This document shows, piece after piece, positions 1-5,842 of a stretch of DNA of 9,969 nucleotides (within the stretch, counting starts at the first letter, position 1; each line of letters starts with the position of its first letter). The DNA lies in assembly GCA_009783605.1 (NCBI GenBank), contig WRDE01000047.1, positions 1 through 9,969 of the forward strand. The letters are read 5' to 3'. Under the pieces are notes generated by a model, which made no database searches, was not told where the DNA came from, and was given only the letters and a program-made list of their open reading frames with translations. Made by a program: the position numbers and the translations under genes. The DNA comes from Oscillospiraceae bacterium. Its GTDB lineage: Bacteria; Bacillota; Clostridia; Oscillospirales; Acutalibacteraceae.

Positions 1-2
1 CC

Positions 3-143
3 ACCGCTGCCGGCGCCGCCACCACCAGGGGCGAACAACCCCCGAAAACCGGCGCCGAAGGCATGGTTATCCCGGGCATTCTCGTTGCCGCCGCCGCGCT
101 GACGGTTGCGCTGGTTGCGTCGAGAAAAAAAGACGACGAGTAG
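3..143 (+). CDS. C-terminal end of a sortase-anchored surface protein (partial)
   Basis: Only the last 46 codons are in the window; the gene starts to the left of it. In the third forward frame the peptide has an Ala/Thr/Gly-rich stretch, then PPKTG, then a hydrophobic segment of about 20 residues (from MVIPGILV to VALVAS), then the charged tail RKKDDE before a TAG stop. This order (LPXTG-like motif, membrane helix, basic tail) is the classic cell-wall sorting signal cleaved by sortase between Thr and Gly. PPKTG differs from canonical LPXTG in its first residue, a variation seen in clostridial surface proteins. The extracellular part and its function cannot be judged. No terminator follows directly; the first one downstream is at 318-349. 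Confidence 0.72.
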   Translation, partial: TAAGAATTRGEQPPKTGAEGMVIPGILVAAAALTVALVASRKKDDE

Positions 144-146
144 AAA

Positions 147-173
147 TTCACGGTATCCTAATTGTAGTATGAT
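147..173 (+). promoter_or_regulatory. Possible sigma-A-type promoter upstream of the folded segment
   Basis: TTCACG (147-152) and TATGAT (168-173) resemble -35 and -10 boxes. They match 4/6 and 5/6 consensus positions, with a short 15-nt spacer. A start near 179-180 would place the whole folded segment and the terminator on one transcript of about 170 nt. The short spacer makes this a weak call. Confidence 0.3.
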
Positions 174-175
174 TT

Positions 176-349
176 GCGTTAAAGCGCACTACAAAAATAT
201 GTTCGTCAGTCCGCAGACTCTTTTGCGCGGCAAAGACTGGCGAACATATTTCTTGTGCATGGGTTGGTTAGCAGACTAACGCATTCGTGCGGGAACGCGC
301 AAGCAACAATATAAAAGAAGCGGCCGCCCGAAACCGGGCGGCCGCTTTT
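176..349 (+). ncRNA. Candidate structured small RNA ending at an intrinsic terminator
   Basis: No convincing ORF lies here, but the sequence folds strongly. A 17-nt arm (195-211) pairs with 235-251 with only one G-U type mismatch. Inside its loop, TTTGC (222-226) pairs with GCAAA (230-234). A closing helix is possible: GCGTT (176-180) with AACGC (294-298), and CGCAC (185-189) with GTGCG (287-291). On the 3' side of the resulting bubble, GTTAG (267-271) pairs with CTAAC (276-280). The shape is a closing stem, a bubble carrying a small 3' hairpin, and a long terminal stem, followed by a terminator. It recalls 6S RNA, but it is shorter than usual and no conserved 6S sequence was recognised. It could instead be a 3' UTR structure of the surface protein gene. 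Confidence 0.35.
318..349. terminator. Bidirectional intrinsic terminator
   Basis: A perfect 12-bp GC-rich stem (AGCGGCCGCCCG at 319-330 with its complement at 335-346) closes an AAAC loop and is followed by TTTT on the + strand. Read on the - strand, the hairpin is followed by TTCTTTTATATT. It therefore probably ends both the + strand transcript from 1-300 and the - strand thrS operon, whose last reading frame stops 5 nt away at 354. Confidence 0.88.
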
Positions 350-353
350 CTAT

Positions 354-533
354 TTACCTGCTTTTCTCTTCTTCATTCTGCAGATTATCCACCGCATACC
401 TCAAATACTGTATCACCAATTGATTGAGCGATAATTTGTTCTCCGCCGCCAAAATTTCTCATTTTTCTATCAACTCAATCGGTAACCGGAACGTCTTGCT
501 CTCGCTGTCGTAGCCCTTTTGGATTTTAAACAT
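354..533 (-). pseudogene. Ribbon-helix-helix (Arc/CopG-like) small protein gene broken by an in-frame TGA
   Basis: The - strand from ATG at 533 to TAA at 354 reads as one 59-codon frame except for a TGA at 459-461 (codon 25). The first half contains the peptide SKTFRLPIELIEK. The second half contains EILAAENKLSLNQLVIQY. Together they have the beta-strand, helix, helix pattern of Arc/CopG-type antitoxin or repressor domains, with SLNQLV as the usual second-helix start. The stop sits where such proteins normally have a hydrophobic helix residue, and TTA to TGA would be a single change. A good ribosome site (AAGGAC, 536-541) overlaps the end of thrS, so the gene was the last member of that operon. 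TGA is the normal stop for several neighbours, so recoding is unlikely. It is probably a nonsense pseudogene or a sequencing error. Confidence 0.7.
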
Positions 534-541
534 ATAGTCCT

Positions 542-2479
542 TCAACCCTCAAGCACCTTATCCGCAACCTCCCGCAGCGCCCGCTCTAAAAACACCTCAA
601 TCCCCATAGCGCCCAGATCAACCCCGCCGCGCGCCCGCACCGACACCGTGCCGTCCTCAATTTCCTTGTCGCCGATCACCAACACATACGGCACCTTCTG
701 CATCTGGGCCTCCCGGATTTTATACCCGATCTTCTCATTCCGCAGGTCGGATTCGACCCGCAGGCCGGCGGCCCGCAGCTGCGCGGCGATTTCTTCCGCC
801 CGCTCCGCCTGCCGCTCGGAGATCGGCATCACCCGGGCCTGCTCCGGCGCCAGCCACATCGGGAAGGCGCCGGCGTATTTTTCGATCAGCAGCGCCAGCG
901 TCCGCTCATAGCACCCGATACTGGTGCGGTGGATGATATACGGGTTTTTCTTGCTCCCGTCCCGGTCGGTGTATTCCATCCCGAATTTCTCGGCCAGCAT
1001 CTGATCCACCTGGATGGTGATCAGCGTGTCCTCCTTGCCGTGGACGTTGCGGATCTGGATATCTAACTTCGGGCCATAGAACGCGGCGTCGCCCACGGCG
1101 ATTTTATAGGGGATTTCCAGATGATCCAAAATCCGCGCCATCGCCGATTGGGCCTCGTCCCACTGCTCGGGGGTGCCGACATACTTTTCGGTATCGTTCG
1201 GATCCCACTGGGAAAATTGGTAACTGACATCCTCATACAGCCCCAAAATTTTCAGCATATATATGGCCAGCTCGAGACAGCCGCGGAATTCTTCGTCTAA
1301 CTGCTCCGGCAGGCAGATCAAATGCCCTTCCGAAATCGTGAACTGCCGCACCCGGATCAGCCCGTGCATCTCGCCACTGGATTCGTTGCGGAACAGCGTC
1401 GAGGTCTCATTATACCGCAGCGGCAGGTCCCGGTAGGAGCGGGAGCGGTTGAGATAGGCCTGGTACTGGAACGGGCAGGTCATCGGCCGCATGGCCAGCA
1501 CTTCCCCCTCCGCTTCAGGGTCGCCTAAGACGAACATCCCATCCCGATAATGATCCCAATGCCCGGACAGCTTATACAGGTCGGACTTGGCCATCATCGG
1601 CGTTTTAGTCAGCTGCCAGCCCCGCTTTTGTTCCTCGTCCTCCACCCACCGCTGCAAAATCTGGATGATCCGCGCCCCCTTCGGCAGCAGGATTGGCAGC
1701 CCCTGACCGACTAACTCAGCGGTGGTGAACAGCTCCAGCTCCCGCCCCAGCTTGTTGTGGTCGCGCTTTTTGGCCTCCTCCAACTGTACCAGATAGGCTT
1801 CGAGATCGGCGGATTTCGGGAACGCGGTGCCGTAGATCCGCTGGAGCATCTTGTTTTTGGCGTCCCCCCGCCAATACGCGCCGGTGACCGACAGCAGCTT
1901 AATCGCCTTGATCCGCCCGGTATCCGGCAGATGCGGCCCGGCGCACAGGTCGGTGAAGTCGCCCTGCTTATAGAAGGAAATCGCCTCCCCGTCCGGCAGC
2001 GCCTGGATCAGCTCGTATTTGTACGGCTCATCCGCAACCAGCGCCAGCGCCTCATCCTTCGGCAGCGTAAACCGCTCTAACGGCAGCGCCTCCTTGATGA
2101 TTTTTTTCATCTCGGCTTCGATTTTCGCCATATCCTCTACTGAGAAATTTTCGGGCGCGTCGAAATCGTAATAAAACCCGTTGTCGATCGACGGGCCGAT
2201 GGCCAGCTTGACGCCCGGGAACAGCCGCCTGACCGCCTGCGCCATGATATGGGAAGCGGTGTGCCAGTAGGCTTTCTTTCCGGCGGCTTCATCGAAAGTG
2301 ACAATCTCCAGCGTGCAGTCGCCGGTAAGTTCGGTGCGCAAATCCGCCACATCGCTGTCAATTTTGGCGGCGCAGGCATTTTTGTATAACCCCATCGATA
2401 TGCCGCGGCAAAGCGCGTCGGCGGTGGTATTTTCCGGCACCTGACGGATGTCGCCGGATTTTAAGGTGATGTTGAGCAT
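542..2479 (-). CDS. thrS: Threonyl-tRNA synthetase
   Basis: Charges tRNA-Thr with threonine using ATP, in the cytoplasm. From ATG at 2479 it has 645 aa, the normal family length. Order: TGS domain (about 1-62); editing domain with H73/H77 and C179/H183, which clears mischarged Ser-tRNA-Thr; class II catalytic core (about 245-540); C-terminal anticodon-binding domain (about 545-645). Catalytic zinc ligands are C335, H386 and H517, and motif 2 carries R364 (TLFRNE). Motif 3 reads SIGCYERTLALLIE. These features match the Clostridia-type ThrRS. The start is supported by GGGAGGA (2487-2493) spaced 7 nt from the ATG. The frame has no stop upstream, however, so it is continuous with the GNAT reading frame to 2962, giving a potential 806-aa fusion. 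Expression should be set by the upstream Thr T-box. Confidence 0.96.
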   Translation of the reverse strand: MLNITLKSGDIRQVPENTTADALCRGISMGLYKNACAAKIDSDVADLRTELTGDCTLEIVTFDEAAGKKAYWHTASHIMAQAVRRLFPGVKLAIGPSIDNGFYYDFDAPENFSVEDMAKIEAEMKKIIKEALPLERFTLPKDEALALVADEPYKYELIQALPDGEAISFYKQGDFTDLCAGPHLPDTGRIKAIKLLSVTGAYWRGDAKNKMLQRIYGTAFPKSADLEAYLVQLEEAKKRDHNKLGRELELFTTAELVGQGLPILLPKGARIIQILQRWVEDEEQKRGWQLTKTPMMAKSDLYKLSGHWDHYRDGMFVLGDPEAEGEVLAMRPMTCPFQYQAYLNRSRSYRDLPLRYNETSTLFRNESSGEMHGLIRVRQFTISEGHLICLPEQLDEEFRGCLELAIYMLKILGLYEDVSYQFSQWDPNDTEKYVGTPEQWDEAQSAMARILDHLEIPYKIAVGDAAFYGPKLDIQIRNVHGKEDTLITIQVDQMLAEKFGMEYTDRDGSKKNPYIIHRTSIGCYERTLALLIEKYAGAFPMWLAPEQARVMPISERQAERAEEIAAQLRAAGLRVESDLRNEKIGYKIREAQMQKVPYVLVIGDKEIEDGTVSVRARGGVDLGAMGIEVFLERALREVADKVLEG

Positions 2480-2962
2480 GGTGTGGTCCTCCCATTCCAT
2501 ATATCCCACCGTAAACGGCAGGTGATCAATTTTTTTGGTGCCGGTGTGTACAAATCCATTCGCGGCATACCAATTTTTCAACACGGTATGCGCCTCGATG
2601 ATCCCGATGGTGATTTTATTGCCGCCCATCTCACGGACCTTCGCTTTTCCATATTCCACCAACCGCCTCCCGTATCCCCTGTGGCGGCAGTTGGGCCGAA
2701 CAGCCAGGTGGCGCATTTTATAGATACCGCTGTCCTCTTTGGACAGCGACGCATACCCGGCCAGCTGTTCGCCGTCATATAATCCGAACATCAGCCAGCC
2801 ACTGTCCATTTCATTGCCCAGCTTTTCGACTGTGGTGATAAAACTGGTATGGGTCGGGCAATTCTGCTCGGTCAGCCCGAATTCGGCGGCAACCGTCGCG
2901 AAGCTTGCGCGGATCACCTCAGCAGCAACAGATAAGTCGTTATGTGATAGTTCTCTTATCAA
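2480..2962 (-). CDS. GNAT-family N-acetyltransferase, read in frame into thrS with no stop
   Basis: About 161 residues form a complete GNAT domain. The acetyl-CoA loop is RHRGYG (about residues 93-98), preceded by the strand MRHLAVRP and followed by the LKNWYAANGFVHTG segment. The C-terminal HLPFTVGYMEWE closely resembles the natural end of a clostridial GNAT group. The chosen start is TTG at 2962, 7 nt past the dehydrogenase stop, with GGTGAT (2969-2974, overlapping that stop) as a modest ribosome site; this gives MIRELSHNDL, as expected for the family. An ATG at 2986 is possible but would add residues that overlap the dehydrogenase gene. There is no stop after MEWE: three codons (Asp, His, Thr) lead straight into the thrS ATG. 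The substrate is unknown; whether the domain stays attached to ThrRS is open. Confidence 0.85.
2487..2493 (-). promoter_or_regulatory. Internal Shine-Dalgarno site that decides the thrS start
   Basis: GGGAGGA on the - strand lies 7 nt before the thrS ATG and inside the last GNAT codons (Trp-Glu-Asp). A site of this strength and spacing argues that free ThrRS is made by internal initiation even though the upstream frame is open. Confidence 0.75.
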
Positions 2963-2969
2963 GATATAA

Positions 2970-4151
2970 TCACCCGCACAACCCATACACCGCCAGCACA
3001 TCCTGCCACCCCAGCTTCTGTATCCCGCCCAACTGCTTCTCCGGGCCGTAGGCGATACGGGTGGCTTTCTTCGCCATGATTTCATAATTATCGTTGCCGA
3101 TTCCCAATTCTTCTAAAGTCTGCGGCAATCCGATCAAGCGGTAAAACGCCCGCAGCTTGTCGATGGCTTCTTCAATCACCGCCTCTGGCTCCCGGTAACT
3201 GCCGTCGATCCCCATCACCTTGACCGCGAACTGCAAAAACATCGGCAGATGCTCCCGGTAAATATACGTCATCCATGCCGGGGTCAGCACCGCCAGACCG
3301 GCGCCGTGGGCGACGTCGTAGATCGCCGACAGCTCGTGCTCCATCTGGTGGCAGGCCCAATCCTCGTCCCGGCCCAGTCCCAGCAGATCGTTGTGGGCCA
3401 GCGTGCCGGCCAGCCCGATCTGGCACCAGCTGTCGTAATCGCCCGGATCGGCGTACACCTTCGGCGCGTATTGGATGATGGTCCGCAGCACCGACTCACA
3501 CAACCCGTCGGTCAGCGCGCAGTGGTCGGTGCCCGTAAAATACCGCTCGAAGATATGGCTCATCATATCGGCCACCCCATTGGCGATCTGATTCGGCGGC
3601 AGGGTGGCGAACAGCGACGGATCGACGCAGGAGATGAGCGGGCGCACGCATTGCTCGGTATGCCCCAGCTTGCGCTGCTGGTCGTCGTTGCTGATGACGG
3701 TGGACGGGCTGCATTCGCTCCCCGCCGCCGGGATGGTCAAAATCGTCGCCACCGGCAGCGCCTTGTTGCCCATGAGATTCTTCTCATAGATATCCCAGAC
3801 GTCGCCATCATAGTATACCCCCATCGCGATCGCCTTGGCCGAGTCGATGGCCGAGCCGCCGCCGACCGCCAGGATCAGATCAACGCCCTGATCCCGGCAG
3901 AGGGTAACCCCCTCGCGGGCCAACGTCACCCGCGGATTCGGCACCACGCCGCCCAGCTCGATAAAATCCAGCCCGGCTTCCCGCAACGATGCCGTAACGG
4001 CATCGTATACGCCGGAACGCTTGATACTGCCGCCGCCGTAGTGGAGCAGGATCTTTTTCGGCTGATAATCCGCCAGCAGCGGTCCGATCTGCTTGTAGCA
4101 GTCCTTTCCGAACACCAAACGGGTCGGCGCGTGGAAATCAAAGTTTAACAT
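2970..4151 (-). CDS. Iron-containing alcohol dehydrogenase (butanol dehydrogenase/YqhD type)
   Basis: Predicted to reduce aldehydes such as butanal to alcohols with NAD(P)H in the cytoplasm. At 393 aa it matches the usual length of group III metal-dependent alcohol dehydrogenases. The nucleotide-binding motif GGGSAIDSAK is at residues 97-106. The four metal ligands are placed as in the family: D195 and H199 (NGVADMMSH), H268 (CHQMEHE) and H282 (DVAHGAG). The start ATG has AGGAGG 8 nt upstream (4160-4165). It is the first gene after the T-box leader, and its TGA overlaps the ribosome site of the GNAT gene, so dehydrogenase, GNAT and thrS form one operon. Such enzymes are not usual members of thrS operons. 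Substrate and cofactor preference cannot be fixed from sequence. Confidence 0.93.
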   Translation of the reverse strand: MLNFDFHAPTRLVFGKDCYKQIGPLLADYQPKKILLHYGGGSIKRSGVYDAVTASLREAGLDFIELGGVVPNPRVTLAREGVTLCRDQGVDLILAVGGGSAIDSAKAIAMGVYYDGDVWDIYEKNLMGNKALPVATILTIPAAGSECSPSTVISNDDQQRKLGHTEQCVRPLISCVDPSLFATLPPNQIANGVADMMSHIFERYFTGTDHCALTDGLCESVLRTIIQYAPKVYADPGDYDSWCQIGLAGTLAHNDLLGLGRDEDWACHQMEHELSAIYDVAHGAGLAVLTPAWMTYIYREHLPMFLQFAVKVMGIDGSYREPEAVIEEAIDKLRAFYRLIGLPQTLEELGIGNDNYEIMAKKATRIAYGPEKQLGGIQKLGWQDVLAVYGLCG

Positions 4152-4173
4152 GGTGAGTTCCTCCTAATAATGC

Positions 4174-4259
4174 TTAATTCTGAATGCTGAATGCTTAATA
4201 AACGCAACCCGCCAAAGGTCATCCTCATTAAGCATTAAGCACTCAGCATTCAGAATTAA
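4174..4259. repeat. Long inverted repeat between the T-box terminator and the dehydrogenase start
   Basis: Arms of 26 nt (4174-4199 and 4234-4259) are complementary with one mismatch, around a 34-nt spacer. The arms are built from short echoing units (CTGAATG, ATGCTTAAT, ATTAAGC). The right arm reaches into the U-run of the T-box terminator; the left arm ends about 8 nt from the dehydrogenase ribosome site. No ORF is contained. It resembles a small non-coding hairpin repeat or MITE-like insertion, but no second copy is in this window. Confidence 0.7.
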
Positions 4260-4297
4260 AAAACCGCCCCTCGCGCAACAATCCTGCGCAAGGGGCG
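4258..4297 (-). terminator. T-box-controlled intrinsic terminator
   Basis: On the - strand a 13-bp stem (4297-4285 with 4277-4265, one G-U) closes a 7-nt loop and is followed by six U residues (4263-4258). Its 5' arm, CGCCCCTTGCGCA, shares CCCCTT with the competing antiterminator, as expected for a T-box switch. Confidence 0.92.
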
Positions 4298-4505
4298 TAA
4301 CTTTTCGTTTACGCGGTTCCACCCTTATTTGTATCTTCATCTCAGTCGGTAACGGGACGATCCGGCCGGTGTTCGCACCGGCACTCCGAGGTGGTAAGCC
4401 GCGGATTTTCAATCCGCAATGTTTTGCTTCAGCCGCGCACCGGTCACAGCTACTCCGGTACTCTCTTGTTTGGCGCTCGCAAAACCGCCGTCCTCATCAA
4501 CGTTT
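4258..4505 (-). promoter_or_regulatory. T-box leader riboswitch, predicted to sense tRNA-Thr
   Basis: The T-box sequence AGGGTGGAACCGCG is at 4325-4312 on the - strand. Its AAGGG can pair with CCCTT, and CGTAA with TTACG, to form the antiterminator that excludes the terminator at 4258-4297. The A after TGG predicts a tRNA whose discriminator base is U. Upstream, the Stem I landmarks are visible: GATGAGGAC near the 5' end, AGAGAG followed by ACCGG pairing with CCGGT in the apical part, and GTTTTGC pairing with GCAAAAC. Two tandem ACC (Thr) triplets at 4395-4390 lie just before CTCGGAGT and are the best specifier candidates. With thrS in the operon the Thr assignment is coherent. The exact specifier loop is less sure, because a 17-nt hairpin (4417-4401) interrupts this part. 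Confidence 0.93.
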
Positions 4506-4511
4506 TGAGGG

Positions 4512-4540
4512 AGTATAGCACATTTGGGTTGGATTGTCAA
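4512..4540 (-). promoter_or_regulatory. Consensus promoter of the T-box operon
   Basis: On the - strand, TTGACA (4540-4535) and TATACT (4517-4512) are separated by exactly 17 nt. The -35 box is perfect and the -10 box matches 5/6. Transcription would start near 4505, just before the T-box Stem I. Confidence 0.88.
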
Positions 4541-4594
4541 CCATCTAACGCCGCATTCAGGGCAACAGCATTTAATTGTTTTATAACGCTGTGG

Positions 4595-4611
4595 CAAACG
4601 CGGAGCGTTTG
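4595..4611 (-). other. Small hairpin right after the membrane protein gene
   Basis: CAAACGC and GCGTTTG form a perfect 7-bp stem with a 3-nt loop, starting 1 nt after the TAG stop of the gene at 4613-5578. There is no U-run after it, so it may be only a weak or factor-assisted 3' end structure. Confidence 0.35.
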
Positions 4612-4612
4612 T

Positions 4613-5578
4613 CTATGGATTATCGTCCAAATCAATCTTAAACACTTCGGAATCATCCATATTTTCCACCAGATTATCCATCTCCTCCGCCGACAGCGCT
4701 ATATCCTCCGGGAATTCCGTCTCTTCGCCCAGCGCGACCATGCCTTCTTCGCCCGGTTCCGCCGGTTTGCGCAGTACAAAGAACCAGATCAGCGCCCCTG
4801 CGCCCAGCAGCAATAACACTGACAGGGCGATCATTCCGATCGCCAGCGGCTTATTTTTATTCTTGATCGGGATTTCGGCTCCGGTATAGGCGGTTTCCTC
4901 CGGATCGGCCGGTTCGGATTCGTCCGTTTCCGGTTCGGTGACTTTGGTGATGTTGTTCCATTCCCCGTTTCCGGATTGGGTGCTCAGCGTCGCCCGGGGC
5001 GTTTCGGCGGTTTTGGCCGCCGTCGGGCCTTTAGTAATGTCGGCGGTAGGGCCTGCCGTAATGCCGTGGGGTGTATAGTATGTAGCGGCATCCGAATAGA
5101 AAATACCGTCCCGTTCAAATCCGGCAACCCAAACGGTATATTGCTCGACCGAACGGTCGAGGGGAAATATCGCCTGCCCGTTATCAAAGGTTTTTCTAAA
5201 ATCGCTTCCTGTCGCCCAATTCAATCTGACTTCGGCGTTCATAATGCCGTTACCGACGGCCCGCACGGTTATGACCAATTCATTTTCCGTCTCCTCCACC
5301 GACAATGTCAGCGTCACTACCTGGGGAGCCGTCAGACCGGTTGGTATGGTAGTAGGTTCGGCGGTTACTGTAGTGTCAACAGGTTCGGTAGATGTCCAGA
5401 CAATCTCTGTTGTCGTGGTAGTCGTGATTTCCTCGGTAGGTTCGGAAACGGTCGTAGGCTCGTCGGTGGGTTCGGTCTCATCCGGTTCGGCGGCAACATG
5501 CAGAGCAGCCGCGAACAGGCAGAGCAGCGCGCCGGTGACCGCCAATATTTTTTGCAGCCTGACATGTATGATACTCAT
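4613..5578 (-). CDS. Single-pass membrane protein with Thr/Pro/Glu-rich stalk and acidic cytoplasmic tail; function unknown
   Basis: I do not recognise a family. The 321-aa protein begins with a signal peptide (about 1-30: basic start, hydrophobic core, Ala-rich end before EPDET). A low-complexity stalk rich in Thr, Pro and Glu (about 31-85) follows. Next is a compact segment (about 86-172) with alternating hydrophobic residues suggesting a beta-sandwich. A second Thr/Pro/Glu-rich linker (173-243) precedes one membrane helix (about 245-269, ending FFVLRK), and then about 50 residues of strongly acidic tail that should lie in the cytoplasm. This is a type I topology. AGGAGA sits about 6 nt before the ATG. 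The gene appears monocistronic with its own promoter. A sensor, a surface adhesin or a scaffold are all possible; nothing in the sequence decides. Confidence 0.85.
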   Translation of the reverse strand: MSIIHVRLQKILAVTGALLCLFAAALHVAAEPDETEPTDEPTTVSEPTEEITTTTTTEIVWTSTEPVDTTVTAEPTTIPTGLTAPQVVTLTLSVEETENELVITVRAVGNGIMNAEVRLNWATGSDFRKTFDNGQAIFPLDRSVEQYTVWVAGFERDGIFYSDAATYYTPHGITAGPTADITKGPTAAKTAETPRATLSTQSGNGEWNNITKVTEPETDESEPADPEETAYTGAEIPIKNKNKPLAIGMIALSVLLLLGAGALIWFFVLRKPAEPGEEGMVALGEETEFPEDIALSAEEMDNLVENMDDSEVFKIDLDDNP

Positions 5579-5622
5579 TCTTTTTCTCCTGTATTTAAAC
5601 TTTACCGCAATTTTTCAGTATT

Positions 5623-5652
5623 ATTATACTAAAAAACGACGGGAAAAAGCAA
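5623..5652 (-). promoter_or_regulatory. Likely promoter of the membrane protein gene
   Basis: On the - strand a perfect TATAAT (5628-5623) is preceded, after 18 nt, by TTGCTT (5652-5647), which keeps the TTG of the -35 consensus. The start would be about 40 nt before the ATG at 5578. Confidence 0.6.
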
Positions 5653-5788
5653 TTATTAATCCCGCCCAAATACCCTGAGATTTCAAACGGTATTTTTGGT
5701 GATATTCCTGATTTTTTCTCCCGGTCTTGTTTTTTTTTTGCTTCGTGTTACAGTATACGTATCTATCATGTTCAGTTGTCAGCAGGCG

Positions 5789-5824
5789 GTGATCAGCATC
5801 CACTGTCTTTTGACTGCTGATCAC
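5789..5824 (+). repeat. Perfect 10-bp inverted repeat before the ABC importer operon
   Basis: GTGATCAGCA (5789-5798) and TGCTGATCAC (5815-5824) are exact inverted copies around a 16-nt spacer, ending about 5 nt before the AAGGAGAGG ribosome site of the lipoprotein gene. It could be an operator, a 5' UTR hairpin masking or stabilising the start, or a small dispersed repeat. I found no TPP riboswitch motifs here. Confidence 0.6.
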
Positions 5825-5842
5825 TAAAAAGGAGAGGTTATT

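Noticed and set aside
459..461. Selenocysteine or reassigned TGA in the small RHH gene
   Set aside because: thrS, the dehydrogenase, the lipoprotein gene and the ATPase gene all end in TGA, Trp is encoded by TGG throughout, and no SECIS-like hairpin is evident just downstream.
2963..3085. Extending the thrS/GNAT frame to an ATG at 3085
   Set aside because: The first 41 codons overlap the 3' end of the dehydrogenase gene in another frame and look unlike any GNAT start; a TTG (or at most the ATG at 2986) at the gene boundary fits better.
3249..4148. Long + strand open frame opposite the dehydrogenase
   Set aside because: It mirrors a clear gene with intact active-site motifs, and its peptide has composition-driven Arg/Gly/Val/Ala repetition with no recognisable domain.
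4164..4412. 82-aa - strand frame covering the T-box and inverted repeat
   Set aside because: It reads through the terminator and repeat and has no plausible ribosome site; the RNA switch explains the sequence.
4976..5678. Open frames on the + strand opposite the membrane protein, one very rich in Val/Ser
   Set aside because: They are reflections of the Thr/Pro/Glu-coding repeats on the other strand; no ribosome sites of note.
5700..5842. TPP or other metabolite riboswitch upstream of the importer
   Set aside because: The conserved TPP core elements are absent; only a simple inverted repeat is present.
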